Part shown: piece by piece, positions 26,311 to 34,582 of the stretch
Layout: each line of letters begins with the position of its first letter
How positions within the stretch are numbered: the stretch's first letter is position 1
Assembly: GCA_017399105.1 (NCBI GenBank)
Contig: JAFQEJ010000039.1
Location: forward strand, 1-40,557
Origin: Clostridia bacterium
GTDB taxonomy: Bacteria > Bacillota > Clostridia > Oscillospirales > CAG-272
Direction: 5' to 3'
DNA: 40,557 nucleotides
Program-made: the position numbers and the translations under genes
Notes under the pieces: model-generated
Seen by the model: only the letters and a program-made list of their open reading frames with translations
What the model was told of the DNA's origin: nothing
Database searches by the model: none

Positions 26311-26777
26311 TTATACTGTTCGATCAAGCGTGATCAGAACCACCTCGGGACGGTTATTGAAGCGGAAGGGGAAGATGCTGTTGCCGATACCGCGGCTGAC
26401 GATGAGGCTTGAGCCGTTTTCGGTGTAGAGTCCCGCATCATATTTCGGGAAAAGTCCCTGTCCCGGAGCAATAAGACCGCCTATCAGGGAAAACGGAACT
26501 GACCACCGTGAGCATGACCGCTGAGGGTGAGATCAGCACCGGCGGCGATATAGTCGGCGAAATACTCAGGGCGGTGAGCGAGAAGAATACTGAAACTGTC
26601 CTCGGGAATGAAAGCGGCGAGATTTGCTGCGGGAACGGTGAAGCTTGGATCATCGATACCGGCAAGGATTATGGAGGAGTTTCCGTGGGTGAGGGTAGTA
26701 TTGCCCCATGCGATCCAGATAACGAGCAGGATGAAGTGAGCTGAGATGATGAGCAGGATTTTGCGGAATTTTGTCAT
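26311..26777 (-). pseudogene. Metallophosphoesterase remnant (YkuE-like), internal deletion plus frameshift
   Basis: N-terminal TM helix (KILLIISAHFILLVIWIAW) is joined directly to the C-terminal half (SIILAGIDDPSF, LLAHRPEYF, LSGHAHGGQFRFP). In relatives, about 150 residues with the DxH, GDxxD and GNHE metal motifs lie between these parts; all are missing here. After FRFP the frame hits TGA (26480s), but the -1 frame continues with the family's ending (LIGGLIAPGQGLFPKYDAGL, SRGIGN) to a stop at 26311. A lost C in a CCCC run explains the shift. The ATG overlaps the FAD gene stop by four bases. Not functional. Confidence 0.8.
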
Positions 26778-27988
26778 GAGAACACTTCCTCAAGATGGAG
26801 ACGGACTCGATCTGAGGCAAGCCGGCGCTGGAGGGCGGAAACATCAAGTGTGGTGAAATCGGTCGATCCATCGGCAATCATTGCGGCAGCGGTACCTGCT
26901 GCCTGACCTGTGACAGCACAGCAGGGGATGACGCGCATGATATCCCACATGGTATCGGTGACCGAAATACAGCGTCCGGCGCAGATGAGATTTCTGACAG
27001 TGCAGCTGTAAAGGGTGGAGAACGGAACCTCATAGATGGGACCGCGGCGCTTCCAGTTGGGGATCATGCCGATCGAATCGGCGAAAGAAGTACGCTCTTC
27101 CTTATCCGAGAGGGTGTATTCACCGACAATACGGCGTGTCATGCGAAGCTGGGGGATGGTTGCCATGGTGACGGGCAGGAGTGTAGGATCCTCCCAGCGC
27201 TCCTGCATGATATGATTGAAGGCAGAGGCATGGGAAGAGATGATGAAATCGGAGATTTCGCCGGCATCAAGGCCTGTATAACGCTTGCTTTCGAGGAGAG
27301 GCACTCGGTTTTCTTCGCTTTTTTCCTCCTCCGGGACATCACAGAAGCCGTGCATATGGAGCTTATAGCCGTTTTTTCCAACAGCATAATACCAGGCGGC
27401 GAGGACATTTCCCTGTCCGAAGGTTTCGGTGGGTGCTCCTGCGAAGAGGGCGATATCGCAGTCTCCGGTGGCATCCACCACCGATTGGATACTGTAGGCG
27501 CATCTGCCCGATTTGTTTTCGACGATTACATGAGTGATGCGGTCATCTTCCTTGCTCACGCCGACTGCATAGCTGCCGTACAGGATATCGACGCCGGCGT
27601 CAATCAGCAGCTTTTCTGCAAGGATGGCAAAGAGCTGAGGATTATACTGAGCCTCGAAGCGCTTATCCTTTTCGGTGCGTCCTCCGATGCCATCCAGCCA
27701 GTTTGCGGGATAGCGATCCTCGGCTCCGCGGGATACCGACAGGCGGAGCAGCTCCTCGGCGATGCCATAGGAAATCTGATGCCCCATGCCGTCACAGATG
27801 GGAAGATAGATGGTAACGATGCCTGCCGTTCCAAGTCCTCCCAGCATAAACTGGCGTTCAAAGAGGATGGTGCGCTTTCCCTGTCTTGCCGAAGCAAGGG
27901 CAGCTGCAATGCCTGCAAAGCCGCCTCCGCAGACTGCGACATCATAGGTTGAATTGACCGGAGTTTGGATAGATTCGGTGATATACAT
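26774..27988 (-). CDS. FAD-dependent oxidoreductase (FAD_oxidored family)
   Basis: 404 aa. N-terminal dinucleotide-binding motif CGGGFAGIAAALASARQG followed by ILFERQ, then the family's GGLGTAGIV. The second FAD contact is VVDATGDCDIALFAG. The C-terminal signature is NLICAGRCISV and CCAVTGQAAGTAAAM, with adjacent cysteines. Members of this family (Pfam FAD_oxidored) are often found beside sugar-catabolic genes, but the substrate is unknown. Start ATG has aaagagg upstream and lies 11 bases after the recQ stop, so it is cotranscribed with recQ and overlaps the metallophosphoesterase remnant. Confidence 0.88.
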   Translation of the reverse strand: MYITESIQTPVNSTYDVAVCGGGFAGIAAALASARQGKRTILFERQFMLGGLGTAGIVTIYLPICDGMGHQISYGIAEELLRLSVSRGAEDRYPANWLDGIGGRTEKDKRFEAQYNPQLFAILAEKLLIDAGVDILYGSYAVGVSKEDDRITHVIVENKSGRCAYSIQSVVDATGDCDIALFAGAPTETFGQGNVLAAWYYAVGKNGYKLHMHGFCDVPEEEKSEENRVPLLESKRYTGLDAGEISDFIISSHASAFNHIMQERWEDPTLLPVTMATIPQLRMTRRIVGEYTLSDKEERTSFADSIGMIPNWKRRGPIYEVPFSTLYSCTVRNLICAGRCISVTDTMWDIMRVIPCCAVTGQAAGTAAAMIADGSTDFTTLDVSALQRRLASDRVRLHLEEVFS

Positions 27989-27999
27989 GGCTAACCTCT

Positions 28000-29886
28000 T
28001 TAAAATTTGATTTTTTCATTCATAAAGTCCACAACCGCTTCAAGAAAGTAGGCGCCGTAGCGTTCAGCTTTGACGCTTCCGACACCTGAGACAGTGAGAA
28101 GCTCATCGACGCTGACCGGCTTTTTCATTGCCATATCCATGAGTGTTGCGTTTGAGAAGATGATATAGGGCGGTACATGCTCGAAACGTGCGATATCGGC
28201 GCGGACTGCCTTCAGGCGCTCGTAAAGTATATCGGTGGCAGAATGATATTCGTTGACTGTAGCCTGAGGGCGCTTTTTGCGGGAGCGTTTGGTCTGTTTT
28301 GCCTGATGCAGTTCTTCCACAACGTCCTCGAGGGTCATCTCCTTCATCGGCATGGTGACCTGCTCGCCGCGGAAGAGGACATTGGCGGCTTCGGGATTCA
28401 TACGAAGGGTGTTATACTCTCCCTCCGCAAGATAGCCGCGCTCGATGAGATAATCGACAAGGGCACGGATATCGGCACGCTGTTTCTCACGCATCAGCCC
28501 GTAAGTGGAGAGATCCTGCAGACCGAGCGCACAGACCCGCTCTCTTGTGCTGCCCTGGAGGGTGGAAACGACCAGCGCTTTTCCCACATAATAGCCCAGC
28601 TTGTCATAGATTCGTTTGACGCAGGAGAAAATCATCTGAGCTTCGCGGGTGATGTCGCGCTGGGTGAAGGTGGTTTGGCAATTGCTGCAACTGCCGCAGG
28701 ATTCGCTGTGATTCTGCCCGAAATAATCGAGAATGACACCGCGCAGACATTTTGTGGTTTTGCAGTAGTCGATCATCTGATTCAGCCGCATGAAACGGAG
28801 CGTCCTCAGCTGCTCCCGCTCGGCTTCGGTGAGATCGACTTTATCCTCGGAGCTTTCGATGAGCGTGGTTGCAGTGCGGACATCGCCGAGATTGAAGAGG
28901 AGGATGCATTCGGCGGGGGTTCCATCTCTTCCGGCGCGCCCCGCTTCCTGATAGTAGGCTTCGAGGCTCATGGGCATGTTATAGTGGATGACATAGTTGA
29001 CATTGGATTTATTGATGCCCATACCGAAGGCATTGGTAGCAACCATAACTGCCATCTCGTCGCGGATGAAGGCATCCTGATTTTCTCTGCGCTCCTCGTC
29101 GGTGAGACCTGCATGATAACGCGTGGCGCTGATGCCCTGCTCGCGGAGTGAATCGCAGACACGCTCAACGGCGCTTCGTGTGGAGCAATAGATGATGCCG
29201 CTTTTTTCCTTTCGCGCTTCCACCAGGCTGAGGAGCTTTTTGGGCTTACCCTTGGGGGTGATAACCGAGAAGCTGAGGTTGGGGCGGTCAAAGCCTGTGA
29301 CAACCTCGAGGGGATTTTGCAATTGAAGGATAGCGGTGATATCCTCGCGCACTGCCTGTGTTGCGGTGGCTGTATAGGCGGCAAGGATGGGGCGTCGGGG
29401 GAGATTTTCAAGGAAATCGATGATTTTCAGGTAGCTGGGACGGAAATCCTGTCCCCATTGGGAGATACAGTGGGCTTCATCCACTGCAAGCATGGCGATG
29501 GGCAGGCGGCGGATCAGATCGATCATACTGCCGACCTCCAGGCGTTCGGGAGCGATATAGACGATTTTGTATCTTCCATCCAGCATATTGCGGCAGACGA
29601 GCGATATTTGCTCGGGTGTCAGTGAGCTGTTGATGTAGGCTGCAGGAATACCGACCGCCTTCAGTGCCATAACCTGATCCTTCATGAGCGAGATGAGGGG
29701 AGAGACGACAAGGGTGATGCCCTCAAGCAGCATAGCGGGAATCTGGTAGCAGAGACTTTTTCCGCCGCCGGTAGGCATAATTCCAAGCACATCGCGCCCC
29801 GCGAGCACCGCATCAATGAGTGCTTCCTGCCCGCCGCGGAAGGCGGTATAGCCAAAATATTGTCGGAGGATATCCTGTTTTGTCAT
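28000..29886 (-). CDS. recQ: ATP-dependent DNA helicase RecQ
   Basis: 3'-5' DNA helicase for recombination and repair. 628 aa. Walker A GIMPTGGGKSLCYQ, DEAH box LAVDEAHCISQWGQDFR, motif V/VI VATNAFGMGINKSNV and YYQEAGRAGRDG. A zinc-binding cysteine cluster with CGSCSNC follows, then a winged-helix RQC region and a C-terminal HRDC domain (YERLKAVRADIARFEHVPPY, VSGVGSVKAERYG). All parts of a full-length RecQ are present. A consensus promoter precedes it. Confidence 0.96.
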   Translation of the reverse strand: MTKQDILRQYFGYTAFRGGQEALIDAVLAGRDVLGIMPTGGGKSLCYQIPAMLLEGITLVVSPLISLMKDQVMALKAVGIPAAYINSSLTPEQISLVCRNMLDGRYKIVYIAPERLEVGSMIDLIRRLPIAMLAVDEAHCISQWGQDFRPSYLKIIDFLENLPRRPILAAYTATATQAVREDITAILQLQNPLEVVTGFDRPNLSFSVITPKGKPKKLLSLVEARKEKSGIIYCSTRSAVERVCDSLREQGISATRYHAGLTDEERRENQDAFIRDEMAVMVATNAFGMGINKSNVNYVIHYNMPMSLEAYYQEAGRAGRDGTPAECILLFNLGDVRTATTLIESSEDKVDLTEAEREQLRTLRFMRLNQMIDYCKTTKCLRGVILDYFGQNHSESCGSCSNCQTTFTQRDITREAQMIFSCVKRIYDKLGYYVGKALVVSTLQGSTRERVCALGLQDLSTYGLMREKQRADIRALVDYLIERGYLAEGEYNTLRMNPEAANVLFRGEQVTMPMKEMTLEDVVEELHQAKQTKRSRKKRPQATVNEYHSATDILYERLKAVRADIARFEHVPPYIIFSNATLMDMAMKKPVSVDELLTVSGVGSVKAERYGAYFLEAVVDFMNEKIKF

Positions 29887-29949
29887 ATCATGAACCTCAA
29901 TCGTAGATTTTCCCTGTTGTAAAAAACATCGCGTTACTGTACTGCGCTC

Positions 29950-29978
29950 ATTATATCACACCCGGTATAGTGTGTCAA
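29950..29978 (-). promoter_or_regulatory. Consensus promoter of recQ
   Basis: On the minus strand: TTGACA, a 17-base spacer, TATAAT, i.e. a full consensus match, about 65 bases upstream of the recQ start. Confidence 0.85.
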
Positions 29979-30026
29979 GCCGAGCAGCTGCGGCATATGC
30001 TGATACAAAAACTTTGGAGGTGCGTC

Positions 30027-30665
30027 ATGTCACTGTATCAACTCTTTTCAGACTGTCTTCATATTCCCTATATTCGCGAGGGTGATGTTAATTACGCGTT
30101 CAAACGTGAAGGGGAGGTGCTGACTCTCTTTTTCGAGGATTCGCAGGGGGAGGCTGACTGGAGACGGAATCTGGACTTTCCGGCGAGAGCTTATCAGCGG
30201 ATGGGAAGAACGGTATGGTATGCTCACCGGGGATTTCTTGAAGCCTGGCGTGAGGTTGAAGGAGTGCTTGCGCCTGTAATCGCAGACAAAAGTATCAGAA
30301 GGATTGTGACAGTCGGCTACTCCCACGGCGCGGCGATTGCGGTACTCTGCCACGAATACATATGGTATCACCGTCCCGAGCTGAGGCAGGCGCTTGAGGG
30401 CTGGGGCTTTGGCTGTCCGCGGGTATTATGGGGCTTTATGGGAAGGGATTTGAAAGCGAGATGGGAATACTTCACGGTAGTACGCAATCCGGACGATATT
30501 GTGACCCATCTGCCGCCGATGGTGCTTGGATACACGCATGTGGGAAGGATGCTCGAGCTCAGTCCGCGGAGAAGCTATTCGGCGACAGCTGCTCATGAAG
30601 CAGAAAATATTCTTCGCGAGCTTGCCCGTTATGAGCAGGAGAGTGTAAAGAGCCCGACCGAATGA
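30027..30665 (+). CDS. Class 3 lipase-like alpha/beta hydrolase
   Basis: 212 aa from the ATG at 30027, which has ggaggt upstream; an open frame from 29970 has no such site. Serine-hydrolase elbow GYSHG with Ser99. GWGFGCPRV follows the nucleophile as in class 3 lipases. The acid is Asp156 or 157 in NPDDIVTHLPP, and His171 (GYTHVG) is a candidate for the triad. No signal peptide, so it acts in the cytoplasm. The substrate (lipid or other ester) is unknown. Single plus-strand gene, divergent from recQ. Confidence 0.82.
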   Translation: MSLYQLFSDCLHIPYIREGDVNYAFKREGEVLTLFFEDSQGEADWRRNLDFPARAYQRMGRTVWYAHRGFLEAWREVEGVLAPVIADKSIRRIVTVGYSHGAAIAVLCHEYIWYHRPELRQALEGWGFGCPRVLWGFMGRDLKARWEYFTVVRNPDDIVTHLPPMVLGYTHVGRMLELSPRRSYSATAAHEAENILRELARYEQESVKSPTE

Positions 30666-30678
30666 AAATTCGGTCGGG
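30653..30678. terminator. Shared terminator hairpin between convergent genes
   Basis: cccgaccgaat, gaaa loop, attcggtcggg: an 11-base perfect stem. It overlaps the lipase stop codon and lies 13 bases past the CARF-nuclease stop. T-runs are weak on both sides. Confidence 0.65.
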
Positions 30679-30690
30679 TTGGGGATAATA

Positions 30691-31929
30691 TCAGCTGTTC
30701 CACAGCTTTTTGAGTTCATTTCCCAGCTTCTCATCATCCATCTCCTGAATGCCTTCAACAAGACGGATGTCCATATCCTCGGCGCGCTGTCTGAAATAGT
30801 CGGCAGACAGGCTGTTTTGCTCGAGTGCAGTGGCGATCAGCACCTTCTTGGCGTACTGTCTGCCGAATTTTTCAGCGACCGTGTTCAGCTTATAGAGCTC
30901 ATCGGTGCCGACATTGCCGTTTTTGCAGGAGATGAAGATCGGGACTGCCCCCTTCATCAGCATCACATCGATTTCATTCTCGGTATCGGGACCTTCTGAG
31001 AGCGCGTGGATTTCGCCGTCCCAGTCGATGCAGACACCGTTCATCACATCGTTGTAATAGGAGGAGCCGTCTTTATCGGTCAACATTTTTGCTGCCGAGA
31101 AAATTTTCATCTCGAGGGCTTGTCCGGCTTTGATAAGGCAACGCTTGACCTGATCGTTTTTATAGGTGATTCTGAATTCGCTTTTACTGATGGAATAATC
31201 AATGAAACCTGTCTGCTGCAGTTTTCCTGCAATCTCACGCTTTTCTGCGAAGGTTTTCAGACTGTTTCGAACTGAGGGAGATTGCTCTGAGAGACGGACA
31301 AGGGTAGTCAGCTCGTCGGTATCGGCTTTCCGATTGCCTTCAGCCATGGCGAGGATTCCCATGTGGGAGTTCCATGCCTTAACATCGCCCTTGCAGACAT
31401 CCCAGATGGCATCAATCTCCGCGCGGAATTGGCTGTCATACTGCCAGAGATGCGTTCCGCCGCTCTTTTCGGTATCATAAGCCACATCGCCGCCGTAGAT
31501 GCGAATGTTATCGCCAATGGAAAGCCTGATCGTTTCGCTTGTACGAAGGGTTCTTCCATCCTCATCGCAGTCGATGATTTTGCCGTTGCGGATATTGAAA
31601 CGGTGCATCTGGATATTGCGGTCAGAGTAGCGCTCATGAACAATACCGACGGCGACCAGATAAAGATCCTCACCACCGGTCAGGTCGAAGACACAGTCGT
31701 CATAGGTTTCGACCAGCTCCGAAAGGACGGCAACGATATCAGACATGTCATTTTTCGTAACGCTTTTATAGCCGAATTCCACCGTTTTAAATACCGAAGC
31801 ATAACGCTCGGCATGCTTTTTCAGCTGCTTGGCTTTATCGCCCACAAGGATCACGCGATCGGGTGCGGCGGTGATACAGGCGCAAACATTTTCGGCGGCG
31901 GTAGGATCCAGAAATTCAATGCATGTCAT
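30691..31929 (-). CDS. CARF-domain PD-(D/E)XK nuclease (Card1/DUF1887-like)
   Basis: 412 aa. N-terminal Rossmann-like CARF domain (about 1-140) with the ligand-loop signature FDLTGGEDL (TGG at 84-86), the motif that contacts cyclic oligoadenylate in CRISPR type III effectors. A helical/winged middle (about 155-265) follows, then a PD-(D/E)XK nuclease domain (about 270-400). Its catalytic core is ENEIDVML (D321) and PIFISCKNG (K336). This order matches Card1/Can2-type enzymes, which cut nucleic acid once cyclic tetra-adenylate binds. Last gene of a five-gene operon led by PrsW. No cas gene or CRISPR array is in the window, so the activator could be made elsewhere or be a different nucleotide. 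Confidence 0.85.
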   Translation of the reverse strand: MTCIEFLDPTAAENVCACITAAPDRVILVGDKAKQLKKHAERYASVFKTVEFGYKSVTKNDMSDIVAVLSELVETYDDCVFDLTGGEDLYLVAVGIVHERYSDRNIQMHRFNIRNGKIIDCDEDGRTLRTSETIRLSIGDNIRIYGGDVAYDTEKSGGTHLWQYDSQFRAEIDAIWDVCKGDVKAWNSHMGILAMAEGNRKADTDELTTLVRLSEQSPSVRNSLKTFAEKREIAGKLQQTGFIDYSISKSEFRITYKNDQVKRCLIKAGQALEMKIFSAAKMLTDKDGSSYYNDVMNGVCIDWDGEIHALSEGPDTENEIDVMLMKGAVPIFISCKNGNVGTDELYKLNTVAEKFGRQYAKKVLIATALEQNSLSADYFRQRAEDMDIRLVEGIQEMDDEKLGNELKKLWNS

Positions 31930-31961
31930 GGCTATTACCTCTCGTGTTTATGATTTAAGGA

Positions 31962-32843
31962 TTACTGCTGCAGAAGCTCGCGCTCCAGCAGGCTGATTGT
32001 GATATTTGTATTCATCTCCATGGCGTCGATGGGATAAATTTCGACCACATAGCCGTGGTAGAAGCGCTCCTTAAACCATGCGACGATCGCTTCCCTTTCA
32101 CTGCCCTGCTTCAGCATGGCAAGGATGGCATCAGCGGTGGTGACAGCGCTCTCCCTGGCTTTCTTCAGGTAGAATCTCGCCGCCTCTCCCTCGATAATGC
32201 CGAAGTGAGGGATGAGAATCCGCTCAATATCAAGGGCAGCCACGCGGTCAATGGCGTCGATTGCCATTTGATAACCGACCAGATAGGAAGGCACTACATC
32301 ATCGCTGCCGTTGTAGACGCCGAGGGTTTCACAGGAAAGCAGCAGCTTTTCAGCAGGGCAGTAAAAGCCGACCGAGCATTTGGTATGACCGGGGAGATTG
32401 AGGACGGTGAATTCCATATCGCCTGCCTTGATCAGATCGCCGTCGGCAACCGGAACATCCACACGCAGGTCATCGATCAGATCCTCATAATCGGCAACGC
32501 CGCACCGGATGGCAAACTTTTTATCGAGGTCGCGCATGACCGCCTTGGCTGTGGGCTTGGCAAAAATTTTAGCGGCGTATTCACCGGCGGCAACCTTGGC
32601 ATTCGGCCAATATTTCAGCACATAGGCGGCACCGAGGGCATGGTCGTAGTGAGAATGAGTGAGGAAAATATAGTCAAGCTTCCGCTCACCGAGAATGGAT
32701 TTGATATTTTCGGCAACGCCAAAGCCGGTAAAGGCAAAGCCCGAGTCGTAGAGAATAGCGGTTTTGCCGTCATCGATGAGAAAGGCGCTGTCGCCTTTAT
32801 GGGATCTGACATCTGTAATTTTGATCTTGTTCATGGTATTCAT
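31962..32843 (-). CDS. Metallo-beta-lactamase-fold hydrolase
   Basis: 293 aa. MBL motif 1 FLTHSHYDHALGAA supplies HxHxDH metal ligands; LNLPGHTKCSVGFY the next His; LSCETLG the bridging acidic position; ILIPHFGIIEG the last His. A binuclear-metal hydrolase, possibly on a nucleotide, thioester or RNA; the sequence does not decide. The first ATG overlaps the preceding gene's stop (ATGA); a second ATG at 32834 has better spacing from acagga and may be the true start. Within the PrsW-to-CARF operon. Confidence 0.88.
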   Translation of the reverse strand: MNTMNKIKITDVRSHKGDSAFLIDDGKTAILYDSGFAFTGFGVAENIKSILGERKLDYIFLTHSHYDHALGAAYVLKYWPNAKVAAGEYAAKIFAKPTAKAVMRDLDKKFAIRCGVADYEDLIDDLRVDVPVADGDLIKAGDMEFTVLNLPGHTKCSVGFYCPAEKLLLSCETLGVYNGSDDVVPSYLVGYQMAIDAIDRVAALDIERILIPHFGIIEGEAARFYLKKARESAVTTADAILAMLKQGSEREAIVAWFKERFYHGYVVEIYPIDAMEMNTNITISLLERELLQQ

Positions 32844-33907
32844 TCCTGTTGTTTTGAATTTTTTCGTTCGGTTTGATTCTTTTTTGAGGGAACGGGGCGG
32901 GCGGTATTGATAAAAATGCAGTAGATATGCAGTGCGTCAAGGATAATTTCAAAGGGATTGGTGCCTTTCTCTTTCAGGATGGAATTAGGTCCCTTCGTAT
33001 GATCGAAGATCACATAGTAGCCCACCGCATACTGCTGGGAGCGCATATACTCGGCAAGCTCGGCGACTCCATCCTCGAAATACTGAGCGCCGCGCCAGAT
33101 TTTAACCTCCACGATTGCTTCCTCGAAGGGATAGATCAGATCGGATCTGCCGCCTGCCATATGTGCTTCTCTGAAGCCGCGGGGCGTCAAATAGGTCTGC
33201 AGAAGGGCGGCGCAGAATGCTTCATCCGGCTTAGTCTGACTGCGGAAAACCTCGGGGATATTCCGCTCAACATGCTCCTTAAAGCTGATAATTCCGCCAA
33301 AGAGGTCGGCGGGCTGTCTGCGATTCTCCCGCTCTGCGATAAGATTCTGCACGCGGTCATAGATATCGTTTGGCATCAGCTCGAGCATTTCAAGTGCGTC
33401 CGGATCGAAATATGCGGTCTCGGGGTGCTCGAGCATATTGAGAAATTTCATTTCCCATATTTCAAGACTGAGATAATCGTCGCCGTATTGCTCGATGAAA
33501 TCATCCGAGATGCTGAATATCCACCAATAGCAGTATTCTGCATCCTCGGGCGAGCAGATTTTTTTGAGAAAGCGCTTTTCATCCGCGTAAATATCGCTGT
33601 CCATATCGCTGAGAAAAGCCTCGTGCCCGCGCAGGATGCGGTAAAGGGCATATTGCAAGAGCGGCGGCAGTGTCTCGCGAATGACAATGCTGTCGGCGAT
33701 ATCCTGCAAATCATACAGAATCCGCTTTGCCTTTTCGGGGGAGCGTGAGAGAAAGGCGCGGGGGAATATCAGATCAAGGTTCTCCTCGCAGGGCAGGGAT
33801 TCAAGCATATCAAGCTCCATATCGAGGATGCCCGAATAAGTCCGCATGGCGAATTCATACATCGCGGGATCGGAGGGAAACAGGCTGCAGATACAGTTTT
33901 TGAACAT
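32840..33907 (-). CDS. Uncharacterised protein with C-terminal PD-(D/E)XK nuclease-like domain
   Basis: 355 aa. Residues 1-200 are helical with no recognised family (EDAEYCYWWIFSISDD). The C-terminal 130 residues carry a restriction-endonuclease-like core: GFREAHMAGGRSDLIYP (D256), then AIVEVKIWRG (E267-x-K269), then an amphipathic helix and YYVIFDHTKG. That D...ExK spacing is typical of PD-(D/E)XK nucleases, including those of anti-phage or DUF1703/AAA-associated families. Ends in a basic tail. Starts 8 bases after the HAD gene and overlaps the MBL gene start. Confidence 0.72.
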   Translation of the reverse strand: MFKNCICSLFPSDPAMYEFAMRTYSGILDMELDMLESLPCEENLDLIFPRAFLSRSPEKAKRILYDLQDIADSIVIRETLPPLLQYALYRILRGHEAFLSDMDSDIYADEKRFLKKICSPEDAEYCYWWIFSISDDFIEQYGDDYLSLEIWEMKFLNMLEHPETAYFDPDALEMLELMPNDIYDRVQNLIAERENRRQPADLFGGIISFKEHVERNIPEVFRSQTKPDEAFCAALLQTYLTPRGFREAHMAGGRSDLIYPFEEAIVEVKIWRGAQYFEDGVAELAEYMRSQQYAVGYYVIFDHTKGPNSILKEKGTNPFEIILDALHIYCIFINTARPVPSKKNQTERKNSKQQE

Positions 33908-33915
33908 GGCCTCAT

Positions 33916-34557
33916 TTATAACGTGAGGAGCTCACTGAAATCGTTGATATAGTGATCGGAAACCGCTCTGATCTCCTCGGCATATTCGGAAGAGGATTCG
34001 TCAAAGACACCGCAGACCTTCATGCCTGCCTCCTTTGCGGTTTTGTCGGCGTTGTAGTTGTCATCGAGGAAGAGGATCTCACCCACATCGGCGCCGATGC
34101 GACGGGCAGCCATTCTGTAGATTTCGGGATCGGCTTTGGTGGTGGCAAAATCGTCGCAGGACCAGACATTGTCGAAGATATCATAGATACCCAGCCGCTT
34201 GAGGCAGGGATCGAGCACCGAGTGGGGACTTGCGGTGAGGACATTGAGTCCTGCGCCCTCTGCCTTCAGCTTGTGCAGAACCTCGATGACATGCGCTTTT
34301 GCGGGGATGTGGTAGAGATATTCGTCCATGGCGTAGTCATTCATCATGGCGCGCAGGGTTTCCTCGGACTTATCAAGACCAAGGCTGATGTAATATCTGG
34401 CGGTGCCGGCATAGCCGAGGGGAGTGATGATCTTGACGATATCGCTTCCATAAGGGATGTGATGCTCATCGAGAATACGGAGCATCACCGATACAAATGC
34501 GGGCATAGAATCAACGAGTGTGCCGTCGAAGTCGAAAAGGTAGGTTGTGTATTTCAT
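33916..34557 (-). CDS. HAD-superfamily phosphatase (phosphoglycolate phosphatase-like)
   Basis: 213 aa. Motif I FDFDGTLVDS, with the nucleophile and acid/base Asp pair. A helical C1 cap follows, then motif II LTASPHS, the motif III lysine in TTKADPEIY and motif IV LFLDDNYNAD. Cytoplasmic, dephosphorylating a small metabolite. Closest in pattern to Gph-type phosphatases, but the HAD substrate cannot be read from sequence. Lies 25 bases after prsW in the operon. Confidence 0.87.
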   Translation of the reverse strand: MKYTTYLFDFDGTLVDSMPAFVSVMLRILDEHHIPYGSDIVKIITPLGYAGTARYYISLGLDKSEETLRAMMNDYAMDEYLYHIPAKAHVIEVLHKLKAEGAGLNVLTASPHSVLDPCLKRLGIYDIFDNVWSCDDFATTKADPEIYRMAARRIGADVGEILFLDDNYNADKTAKEAGMKVCGVFDESSSEYAEEIRAVSDHYINDFSELLTL

Positions 34558-34582
34558 AATATGTAGTTCCTGTCTGTGTTTT

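Noticed and set aside
26470..26495. Programmed -1 frameshift in the metallophosphoesterase
   Set aside because: The codons before the stop (TTT CCC TGA) are not an X-XXY-YYZ slippery site, and the catalytic core is missing anyway; a lost C explains it better.
28177..29151. 324-codon plus-strand frame
   Set aside because: Antisense to recQ; composition reflects reversed RecQ codons only.
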